Positions 57,206 through 64,000 of a stretch of 64,000 nt of DNA are shown in pieces (position 1 is the stretch's first letter; every line of letters begins with the position of its first letter). Location of the stretch: the NCBI GenBank assembly GCA_002470465.1, contig DKMD01000010.1:103092-167091 (forward strand), in the 5' to 3' direction. Position numbers and translations under genes: made by a program. The stretch is from Pluralibacter sp. UBA7423 (GTDB lineage Bacteria; Pseudomonadota; Gammaproteobacteria; Enterobacterales; Enterobacteriaceae). The notes under the pieces were generated by a model. That model worked only from the letters and a program-made list of their open reading frames with translations. It was not told the origin of the DNA and did not search any database.

Positions 57206-58204
57206 ATGGTTTATCAGGCAAATCCGGCACGCTATGAGACGATGACGTATCACCGCTGCGGCCGGAGCGGACTGAAGCTCCCGGCGATTTCGCTCGGCCT
57301 GTGGCATAACTTTGGCGATGAAACCTTAGTGGAAACCAGCCGCCAGTTGCTGCGCCATGCCTTTGACCTCGGCATTACCCATTTTGATCTGGCCAACAAC
57401 TACGGCCCGCCACCGGGTTCTGCGGAGAGCAATTTTGGCCGCATTTTGCGCGAAGATTTTTTGCCATACCGCGATGAACTGATCATTTCCAGCAAAGCGG
57501 GTTACACCATGTGGGATGGGCCTTACGGCGACTGGGGCTCCCGCAAATATTTAGTGGCGAGCCTCGATCAGAGCCTGAAGCGCATGGGGCTTGAGTACGT
57601 AGATATTTTCTATCATCACCGCCCGGATCCCGATACGCCGCTTGAAGAAACGATGCGTGCTCTGGACCACGTGGTACGTCAGGGCAAAGCGCTGTACATC
57701 GGGCTTTCCAACTACCCTGCCGACCGCGCCCGCGAAGCGTTTGCGATTTTGCAGGATCTCGGTACGCCTTGCCTGATTCACCAGCCGAAGTATTCAATGT
57801 TCGAGCGCTGGGTAGAAAACGGCCTGACAGACTTATTACGGGAACAGGGCGTGGGTTCCATCGCCTTTTCCCCGCTGGCGGGTGGCCAGCTGACGGATCG
57901 CTATCTGAACGGTATCCCTGCGGATTCCCGCGCCGCCAGCGGCAGCAAGTTCCTGAGCGCCGATCAGATTACCGATGAGAAAGTGGAGAAGGCACGTAAG
58001 CTCAATGAAATTGCCGCGAAGCGAGGGCAAAAGCTGTCACAAATGGCATTAGCCTGGGTACTGCGCGAAGACAGAATCACCTCCGTACTGATAGGGGCCA
58101 GCAAAACGGCACAGCTTGATGATGCCGTCGGTATGCTTAGCAATCGTCATTTTTCGCCACAGGAGATCGCCGCCATCGACGCAATCCTTGCCGGTTCAAA
58201 ATAG
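57206..58204 (+). CDS. Aldo-keto reductase, GprA/YghZ-like
   Basis: A 332-residue NADPH-dependent aldo-keto reductase, resembling the E. coli L-glyceraldehyde 3-phosphate reductase YghZ but without its longer C-terminal tail. The catalytic residues are visible: D and Y in THFDLANNYGPPPGSAE, K in IISSKAGY, H in IFYHHRPDPDT; the cofactor end has LIGASKTAQLDDAV. The ATG at 57206 follows GGAGG. It diverges from ipdC; whether it reduces an aldehyde of that pathway is unknown. Confidence 0.88.
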   Translation: MVYQANPARYETMTYHRCGRSGLKLPAISLGLWHNFGDETLVETSRQLLRHAFDLGITHFDLANNYGPPPGSAESNFGRILREDFLPYRDELIISSKAGYTMWDGPYGDWGSRKYLVASLDQSLKRMGLEYVDIFYHHRPDPDTPLEETMRALDHVVRQGKALYIGLSNYPADRAREAFAILQDLGTPCLIHQPKYSMFERWVENGLTDLLREQGVGSIAFSPLAGGQLTDRYLNGIPADSRAASGSKFLSADQITDEKVEKARKLNEIAAKRGQKLSQMALAWVLREDRITSVLIGASKTAQLDDAVGMLSNRHFSPQEIAAIDAILAGSK

Positions 58205-58328
58205 CAGCAACTTTAGCAAAAAATGCTGTCTCCTGGCGATTAGGAGTTGGCCGATGCAGCCTGTTTGTAACACCTCGTAATATTGCGTTAACAGGCCGAA
58301 AAAGGCTCGATCGTAAGGAGACAGACAC

Positions 58329-58667
58329 ATGTTCAGGTCACTGATTCTGACAGCACTATTGCTGGCAACGGCCCCGCTGGTTGCCAATGCAGGCGAAATC
58401 ACCCTGGTGCCATCCGTAAAATTACAAATTGGCGATCGTGATAATTACGGGAATTACTGGGACGGCGGCCGCTGGCGCGACCACGATTACTGGCGTCGTA
58501 ACTATGAATGGCGCAATGCCCGCTGGCACCGTCATGACAACGGCTGGCACCGCGGTTGGGAAAAGCGTAATGCCTACGAACGCGGCTACCGTGAAGGCTG
58601 GAATGACCGCGACGATCATCGCGGTGGCTGGGGTCGCGGCCGGGGTGGTCACGGCCATCATCACTAA
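58329..58667 (+). CDS. ypeC: DUF2502 periplasmic protein YpeC
   Basis: A 112-residue exported protein with a signal peptide ([21 protein letters not shown]) and a mature part rich in Trp, Arg, Asp and His, with [20 protein letters not shown] and a His/Gly-rich end (GRGGHGHHH). Function unknown; the composition suggests metal or polyanion binding. It lies beside mntH, as in E. coli, but on the opposite strand. It is terminated near a REP pair. Confidence 0.9.
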   Translation: MFRSLILTALLLATAPLVANAGEITLVPSVKLQIGDRDNYGNYWDGGRWRDHDYWRRNYEWRNARWHRHDNGWHRGWEKRNAYERGYREGWNDRDDHRGGWGRGRGGHGHHH

Positions 58668-58672
58668 ATATC

Positions 58673-58745
58673 TTGCCCGGTGGCGCTAAGCTCATCGGGC
58701 CTACAGCCGTACCGGAACACGTTTACAGGCCCGCGCCGCCGGGCC
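58673..58745. repeat. Pair of inverted REP elements
   Basis: TTGCCCGGTGGCGCTAAGC...ATCGGGCCTACA (58673-58705) and TTACAGGCCCGCGCCGCCGG (from 58723) form an inverted REP pair between the converging ypeC and mntH. Confidence 0.8.
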
Positions 58746-59984
58746 TTACAACTCCAGCAACGTTCCCACCAGCAACCAGCCATTCAGCGCGACGACGAGC
58801 ACCACAATCACCCAGCCCGTACGTTTCACCAGACGAGTGTTGACCAGATCGCCCATCAGCTTTTGATCGCTGGTAAATAACAGCAGCGGTACCAGCGCCA
58901 GCGCGATCCCGAAGCTCAGCAGAACCTGGCTCATCACCAGAATACGGGTCGGATCGAGTCCCATCATAATCACCACGAACGATGGCAGCATAGTGATCGC
59001 CCGGCGGAACCACAGCGGAATATGGAAGCGGATGAAGCCCTGCATCACCACCTGCCCGGCCAGTGTGCCCACCACCGTGGATGAAAGCCCGGCGGCAATC
59101 AGGCTCAGGCCGAAAATCGTTGCCGCGGCGTGATTCAGCAACGGCTCCAGCGTCAGGTAGGCCTGGTCCAAATCGGCGATACCCGTGTGGCCGTTAAAGT
59201 GGAATGCCGCTGCGGCCGTCGCCATCATCGCCAAATTCACAAAACCAGCAATCGTCATGGCTATCGCTACATCCCAACGGGTGGCATTGTAACGCTCCTG
59301 CCTCGTGCCACCGTGCAGATGCTGAGTCAACGATGAATGCAGATAGATCACGTGCGGCATAATGGTTGCACCCAAAACGCCCGCCGCCAGAAACACGGCT
59401 TCAGACGTTGGCAGAGAAGGAATAATCATTCCTTTCGCCAGCGGCGCCATTGCCGGCTGCGAGAAAATCAGCTCAACAATATAGGCTGCGGCAACGAACA
59501 ACAGCAGGCCGCCAATGACTTTCTCCAGCGGCTTTTGCCCCCGACGCTGTAACATCAGGATCAGGAACGTCGCAATACCTGTCAGCACCGCCCCCTGCAA
59601 CAGTGAAATCCCCAGAATCAGCTTGAAACCAATCGCCGCACCAATGAATTCGGCCAAATCGGTGGCCATGGCGATAATTTCAGCCTGCACCCAGTAGAAC
59701 CAGACCAGCGGACGCGGATAGTGGTCGCGAATTTGTTCGGCGAGATTTTTACCGGTGGCGATACCCAGCTTGGCGGAGAGGACCTGAATGAGCATCGCCA
59801 TCAGGTTTGCCCAGACCACCACCCAAAGCAGCTGGTAACCGTAGCTCGCCCCCGCCTGAATATTGGTGGCAAAGTTACCCGGATCGATATAGCCGATGGC
59901 AGCAATGAACGCAGGCCCCATTAATGCAAGCCGCATCTTGCGCGCTGCGCGACTGCTGCTACTCTCAACGCGACTGTTTGTCAT
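58746..59984 (-). CDS. mntH: Mn2+/Fe2+:H+ symporter, Nramp family
   Basis: MntH imports Mn(II), and other divalent metals, driven by protons. The 412-residue protein has the Nramp metal-binding motifs DPGNFATN (helix 1) and MPHVIYLHS (helix 6), with eleven hydrophobic segments. Length as in E. coli. The upstream region carries an MntR palindrome and a Fur-type box, so repression by Mn-MntR and Fe-Fur is expected. Confidence 0.97.
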   Translation of the reverse strand: MTNSRVESSSSRAARKMRLALMGPAFIAAIGYIDPGNFATNIQAGASYGYQLLWVVVWANLMAMLIQVLSAKLGIATGKNLAEQIRDHYPRPLVWFYWVQAEIIAMATDLAEFIGAAIGFKLILGISLLQGAVLTGIATFLILMLQRRGQKPLEKVIGGLLLFVAAAYIVELIFSQPAMAPLAKGMIIPSLPTSEAVFLAAGVLGATIMPHVIYLHSSLTQHLHGGTRQERYNATRWDVAIAMTIAGFVNLAMMATAAAAFHFNGHTGIADLDQAYLTLEPLLNHAAATIFGLSLIAAGLSSTVVGTLAGQVVMQGFIRFHIPLWFRRAITMLPSFVVIMMGLDPTRILVMSQVLLSFGIALALVPLLLFTSDQKLMGDLVNTRLVKRTGWVIVVLVVALNGWLLVGTLLEL

Positions 59985-59996
59985 TTTCTGCCTCTG

Positions 59997-60018
59997 AAAT
60001 ATAGCCTTTGCTATGTTT
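59997..60018. promoter_or_regulatory. MntR operator upstream of mntH
   Basis: AAATATAGC-CTTT-GCTATGTTT is an inverted repeat of MntR-box form, 13 bp before the mntH start. Confidence 0.85.
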
Positions 60019-60027
60019 TATGTTATC

Positions 60028-60045
60028 AAAATGAGAATGATTATC
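60028..60045. promoter_or_regulatory. Fur box upstream of mntH
   Basis: AAAATGAGAATGATTATC resembles the Fur consensus (GATAATGATAATCATTATC), with overlapping NAT repeats, beside the MntR site. Confidence 0.65.
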
Positions 60046-60218
60046 AAGTTCATTTAGCGAGGTGATAATGATTTCTCTGATAGACAGGAACGATAGCCGT
60101 GTTGAGCCATGTTAGTGGAATGGGAGACCGCCAGGTCGCCTCTTAGTCAGACTAGTACAAAAAGGTAACTTTTAACACCCTTACATAACATAACAGAAAT
60201 GTATGGTTGATCACCTTT

Positions 60219-60234
60219 TTTGAGATCGCTCACA
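60219..60234. promoter_or_regulatory. Candidate CRP site upstream of nupC
   Basis: TTTGA-GATCGC-TCACA has one perfect and one weak CRP half-site; a TATAGT at 60244-60249 could be the -10 box. E. coli nupC is CRP/CytR-controlled. The site is plausible but the spacing is unusual. Confidence 0.4.
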
Positions 60235-60329
60235 GGTTCTAACTATAGTGCGGCGCAGATCTCGTTTTCTTTTATCTTGTTGCATAGAATGTGCACGGAA
60301 ATTTAACCTGCCTCATATTTGGAGCAAAT

Positions 60330-61532
60330 ATGGACCGCGTCCTACACTTTGTCCTCGCGCTTGCCGTGGTTGCGATTCTGGCTTTGCTGGTTAGTCATAA
60401 CCGTAAAGAAATCCGCATCCGCTATGTTATTCAGTTACTTGTTATTGAAGTCCTGCTGGCCTGGTTCTTCCTGAACTCAGATATCGGCCTTGGCTTTGTG
60501 AAAGGATTCTCCGAGATGTTCGAAAAACTTCTCGGTTTCGCTAATGAAGGGACAAATTTCGTCTTCGGTAAAATGAACGATGAAGGCCTGGCATTCTTCT
60601 TCCTGAAAGTGCTCTGCCCAATCGTCTTTATTTCCGCTCTGATTGGTATTCTGCAGCATATCCGTATTCTGCCGATTGTGATTCGCGCGATCGGTACCGT
60701 GCTGTCTAAAGTCAATGGAATGGGCAAACTGGAGTCGTTCAACGCGGTCAGCTCTCTGATTCTCGGCCAGTCTGAAAACTTCATCGCCTATAAAGACATT
60801 CTCGGCAAAATGTCGCGCAACCGCATGTACACCATGGCGGCAACCGCGATGTCTACCGTCTCCATGTCCATCGTCGGCGCTTACATGACTATGCTGGAAC
60901 CGAAGTACGTGGTTGCGGCGCTGGTACTGAACATGTTCAGTACCTTTATCGTTCTGTCACTCATCAACCCGTACCGCGTTGAGCAGAGCGAAGAGAACCT
61001 GCAGATGTCCAATCTGCATGAAGGTCAGAGCTTCTTCGAAATGCTGGGCGAGTATATTCTTGCTGGCTTCAAGGTCGCGATCATCGTTTCTGCGATGCTG
61101 ATTGGCTTCATCGCACTTATCGCTGCACTGAACGCCCTGTTCGCCACCGTGACCGGCTGGTTCGGCCATAGCATCTCCTTCCAGGGTATTCTGGGCTACA
61201 TCTTCTGGCCAGTGGCCTGGGTGATGGGCGTGCCTGCCAGCGAAGCGCTGCAGGTCGGCAGCATCATGGCGACGAAAATGGTGTCCAACGAATTCGTTGC
61301 CATGATGGATCTACAGAAAATTGCCAGCACGCTCTCCCCGCGCGCAGAAGGTATTCTCTCCATCTTCCTGGTCTCCTTCGCTAACTTCTCTTCCATCGGG
61401 ATTATTGCCGGTGCGATTAAAGGCCTGAACGAAGAACAGGGCAACGTGGTTTCCCGCTTCGGCCTGAAGCTGGTTTACGGTTCTACGCTGGTGAGCGTGC
61501 TGTCCGCATCCATCGCGGCACTGGTTCTGTAA
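60330..61532 (+). CDS. nupC: Nucleoside:H+ symporter NupC, CNT family
   Basis: NupC imports nucleosides (not guanosine) with protons across the inner membrane. The 400-residue protein starts [19 protein letters not shown] and has the CNT features [20 protein letters not shown] (20 residues) and [12 protein letters not shown]. The ATG at 60330 follows GGAGCAAAT and gives the E. coli length; the open frame begins 13 codons earlier. It ends at a strong terminator. Confidence 0.96.
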   Translation: MDRVLHFVLALAVVAILALLVSHNRKEIRIRYVIQLLVIEVLLAWFFLNSDIGLGFVKGFSEMFEKLLGFANEGTNFVFGKMNDEGLAFFFLKVLCPIVFISALIGILQHIRILPIVIRAIGTVLSKVNGMGKLESFNAVSSLILGQSENFIAYKDILGKMSRNRMYTMAATAMSTVSMSIVGAYMTMLEPKYVVAALVLNMFSTFIVLSLINPYRVEQSEENLQMSNLHEGQSFFEMLGEYILAGFKVAIIVSAMLIGFIALIAALNALFATVTGWFGHSISFQGILGYIFWPVAWVMGVPASEALQVGSIMATKMVSNEFVAMMDLQKIASTLSPRAEGILSIFLVSFANFSSIGIIAGAIKGLNEEQGNVVSRFGLKLVYGSTLVSVLSASIAALVL

Positions 61533-61552
61533 GTTTCTGAACCTCATACAGC

Positions 61553-61580
61553 AAAAAGCCGGGTTCGCCCGGCTTTTTTT
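61553..61580. terminator. Bidirectional terminator between nupC and pdeA
   Basis: AAAAAGCCGGG-TTCG-CCCGGCTTTTTTT is a stable tetraloop hairpin flanked by A and T runs; the T run overlaps the pdeA stop codon. Confidence 0.9.
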
Positions 61581-63789
61581 ATGCCCTCAGTTCCTCAAGC
61601 GGGCGAGGTTTGCCCATCAGATAGCCCTGCAAATAGTCAACGCCCATCTCGTAGAGCAACTTACGCTGCGCTTCGGTTTCCACAAACTCTGCCACCAGCG
61701 TCAGGTTTTTTACCTTCGCCAGTTCGCAAATCGACTTGACGATCATCGCATCAACCGGATCGGTGACGATATCGCGCACGAAGCAGCCGTCAATTTTAAC
61801 GATATCCGCCTCGAGGCTTTTCAGGCGTTCGTAGTTGGCATAACCCGTTCCGTAATCATCAATGGCAATCTGGCAGCCGTATTCACGCAAGCGCCGGATA
61901 TTGAGCATACTGATTTCTGAGCTGGAAAAAGCCTGCTGTTCGGTAATTTCAAGCACCACCAACGAGGGGGAAATCTCATACCGCTTAAAGAGCGCAATGA
62001 TTTTATTGGCACTCTCTTTTTGCATCAGAGTGACCGGCATCAGGTTTACGGAGAAGCGCTCACCCGGCAATGTTTTCATGGCGCGGAACAGGGTTTCCAC
62101 GACCTGCAGGTCAAAGCGCTCACTCAGGTTGAACTGAGCAATCACCGGAATGAACCGATCGGGGGTAATGACTTTGCCCTCCCAGACCATGCGGGCCAGG
62201 ATTTCATGGTAACGATCACCTGATTCGCTGACGATGGGCTGGGCATAGAGCCGCACCCCACCTTCAGCCAGCGCTTTCTTAACGCGGCTCAGCTGGAGAA
62301 CACGCTCAGTGGTGTTGTCAGAAACCGTCGCCAGGCTGTTATTGAGAGCCAGCACTCGACGAGCCGCGCAGGCCTGTTCGGATAGCCAGCTTAGTTGCCC
62401 TAACTTGTGATGCAGTGCCTCTCCTTCACCATCAATCACGCCCCAGGCCGCGCCGAATTCAAGATCCAACGCATCGCCCTGCCAGTTGAACGTCTGGCTA
62501 TTGAGGAAATCGACGATATAAGAAAGCCTCGCTGCCGTTTCGGAACCGTAAAGCACGAGCAGCAGCTCGCTGCCAGGCAGCTGGAAAAGTTTCTCATCAC
62601 GCCCTAACAACGGCTGCAAATCCCGGGTAACCATGCGTTTGCAGTGAACGCGCATCATCATGCCGTAATGGCGGCTTAAAAATTCAAGATTATCCATCCG
62701 CAAACAGCAGACGTTCACATGAGGATGGGTGTCGAGATAGCTTTCAAACGCGCGCAGATTAGGCAGACCCGTCAAAGGATCCTGCAACGCCTGGCTTTGC
62801 CATTTACGCTTAATGAGATTGCTGCGCCCCTGAATTCGCGCCATGTGTAGCATGCAGATGGTGAAAGAGATGAGCACCGACAGAACAAACGACAGCGCAT
62901 ACTCCGTGTTCACGCCCTGCAAAAAGTTGCGATTGTAAGCCACGAGGAAAAACGCGCTGATGCCCCAGAGCAGGCATATAAGCGGATAACTGAAGCGGTT
63001 GATAACGAGGAAAAAGAGAATAAAGATGACCGGCACCAGATAACCAGCAATGTAATCTGATTCAAACGGCGCACAGAGCGTGATCAGCAGCGCCGTCAGC
63101 ACAATCAGCCAGTTCACGGTAAACAGCCACTGCTGGCGAGCGAAAACGAGTCGTATATGACGCTGCCAAAAAGTTCGCGCAAAGCGTGGGTTCAGGATCA
63201 TTCGCAGCGGATAGTAAAACAAGTACGTAAAAATGAGCGCGGCGCAGATCAGGCTCTGAATATCCACCAGGCTGTACACCACTGAACTGGGGATGAAAAA
63301 ACCGGATACCGAGACAGGAAAATTGAAAAAATGCCCGGCCAGGTACATTGCGCCTTTCATCACCAGCGGCGCAAAAAAGCAGGCCCAGAAGATCCGAATG
63401 CCCATGCTGCCGTTGGATAAACCAAAACGCCACCGCGCTCCCAGGCGCCAGCGCAGGATCTCACAGGCAAGGATCGGGGCGAACAGTTGGCAAACAAGCA
63501 GCACCAGGCTTTGTGGAAAAGGTAACGGCAGCAGCCAGGCGTTAGTTAAAGCGAATGCGAGGAGCAGCGGAATTATCGCATATCGGCCAAACAGCAGCAG
63601 CATCGACAAAATCACGCTAATCGGCAGCCATGCGAGGTACAAATTATTGCCATCAATTCCCGTTTCTGGCGAAAGCAACCGTGAGAAAGGAAGCGAGAAG
63701 AGACTCAAGACTAGCGCCAGCAGAAACTTTTTGGCAGAAGCATTTTTTTTCAACATCATGATTATCTGGAGAAGATTCCTGCTGAACAT
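61579..63789 (-). CDS. pdeA: Cyclic-di-GMP phosphodiesterase with MASE1, degenerate GGDEF and EAL domains
   Basis: The protein corresponds to E. coli YfeA/PdeA (729 residues; here about 736). It has an N-terminal membrane region of eight or so helices (MASE1-like), a GGDEF-type domain whose signature is degenerate (QLPGSELLLVL for YGGDEF), and a C-terminal EAL domain that keeps HEILARM (the ExLxR metal motif), NLMP, EITEQQ and DDYGTGYANYERL. It should therefore hydrolyse c-di-GMP and not make it. The start is uncertain: ATGs lie at 63789 and 63759, and the frame is open to 63897. Confidence 0.9.
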   Translation of the reverse strand: MFSRNLLQIIMMLKKNASAKKFLLALVLSLFSLPFSRLLSPETGIDGNNLYLAWLPISVILSMLLLFGRYAIIPLLLAFALTNAWLLPLPFPQSLVLLVCQLFAPILACEILRWRLGARWRFGLSNGSMGIRIFWACFFAPLVMKGAMYLAGHFFNFPVSVSGFFIPSSVVYSLVDIQSLICAALIFTYLFYYPLRMILNPRFARTFWQRHIRLVFARQQWLFTVNWLIVLTALLITLCAPFESDYIAGYLVPVIFILFFLVINRFSYPLICLLWGISAFFLVAYNRNFLQGVNTEYALSFVLSVLISFTICMLHMARIQGRSNLIKRKWQSQALQDPLTGLPNLRAFESYLDTHPHVNVCCLRMDNLEFLSRHYGMMMRVHCKRMVTRDLQPLLGRDEKLFQLPGSELLLVLYGSETAARLSYIVDFLNSQTFNWQGDALDLEFGAAWGVIDGEGEALHHKLGQLSWLSEQACAARRVLALNNSLATVSDNTTERVLQLSRVKKALAEGGVRLYAQPIVSESGDRYHEILARMVWEGKVITPDRFIPVIAQFNLSERFDLQVVETLFRAMKTLPGERFSVNLMPVTLMQKESANKIIALFKRYEISPSLVVLEITEQQAFSSSEISMLNIRRLREYGCQIAIDDYGTGYANYERLKSLEADIVKIDGCFVRDIVTDPVDAMIVKSICELAKVKNLTLVAEFVETEAQRKLLYEMGVDYLQGYLMGKPRPLEELRA

Positions 63790-63945
63790 GTAGCGATAAC
63801 AGGGGAATATTATGTTTATTAATTGAGCGAAGCAAGTTTCCCGGACAAGAAATGTCTTAATGTTTATATGGAATTTAAAAAAGAGAAATATATCCAAGAA
63901 GCGTAGACGCTTTCAGGCTGATTCACGAATATCTCAGGTGCTAAA

Positions 63946-63973
63946 AAGCAAAAACCCCCGCCGGAGCGAGGGT
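63946..63973 (-). terminator. Terminator of the tRNA-Ala transcript
   Basis: On the minus strand ACCCTCGC-TCC-GGCGGGGGT, an imperfect hairpin, is followed by TTTTTGCTTTTT. It lies 9 bp after the tRNA 3' end. Confidence 0.75.
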
Positions 63974-63981
63974 CTGAATTT

Positions 63982-64000
63982 TGGTGGAGCTAAGCGGGAT
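63982..64000 (-). tRNA. tRNA-Ala, 3' end only
   Basis: The last 19 bases, read on the minus strand, are ATCCCGCTTAGCTCCACCA, the T-arm end, acceptor strand and CCA of enterobacterial tRNA-Ala(GGC). E. coli has alaX-alaW at this position next to pdeA. The anticodon lies beyond the window edge. Confidence 0.8.

Overview
The window is chromosomal DNA from an enterobacterium, most likely Enterobacter or a close relative such as Lelliottia, Leclercia or Kosakonia. Its backbone follows E. coli order: fabB-mnmC, yfcL-epmC-yfcA-mepA-aroC-prmB, smrB, sixA, fadJ-fadI, yfcZ, fadL, mlaA, yfdC, argW, then alaC, ypdA-ypdB, glk, yfeO, ypeC, mntH, nupC and pdeA, ending in the 3' end of a tRNA-Ala. Genes absent from E. 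coli but common in Enterobacter and Klebsiella are built in: dat, a second lysC-type aspartokinase, ipdC, and D-arabinitol and ribitol operons.

Layout. 1-2444: divergent dat (partial) and an aspartokinase paralogue whose leader derives from the lysine riboswitch leader of lysC. 2520-5902: fabB, with FabR and FadR operators, and mnmC. 5889-11301: an AraC regulator divergent from DUF2264, an oligosaccharide:H+ symporter and a GH88 hydrolase, a probable catabolic unit for an unsaturated oligosaccharide. 11425-25118: core genes (EF-P hydroxylation, murein, chorismate, ribosome-related genes, anaerobic beta-oxidation, fatty acid and phospholipid transport) up to argW.

25119 to about 48437 is an accessory island at argW. 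A broken integrase lies next to the tRNA and an integrase N-terminal scrap lies at the far end. It carries a chaperone-usher fimbrial operon, an orphan secreted protein with foreign codon use, four regulators (MarT-like, FidL-like, PapI-like, LuxR-like), a sugar ABC transporter, a HAD phosphatase, and back-to-back D-arabinitol (dalTKD, dalR) and ribitol (LacI-type regulator, rbtDK) catabolic genes. The usual ribitol permease rbtT is missing. The ABC transporter is a candidate replacement because a sequence motif in front of it also occurs in front of rbtD.

48643-64000 returns to the core: ypdK, alaC, the YpdA/YpdB pyruvate-sensing pair, glk, yfeO, ipdC, an aldo-keto reductase, ypeC, mntH with MntR and Fur sites, nupC and pdeA.

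The most notable observation is the lysC paralogue. By ungapped comparison with remembered E. coli LysC it differs at several lysine-binding and desensitisation positions (equivalents of M318, S321, G323D, L325, D340, T352I), and its leader has kept only part of the lysine riboswitch. Both layers of lysine control therefore look lost, which fits a dedicated supply of aspartate semialdehyde to the neighbouring diaminobutyrate/1,3-diaminopropane route. I saw no CRISPR array and no intact insertion sequence or prophage.
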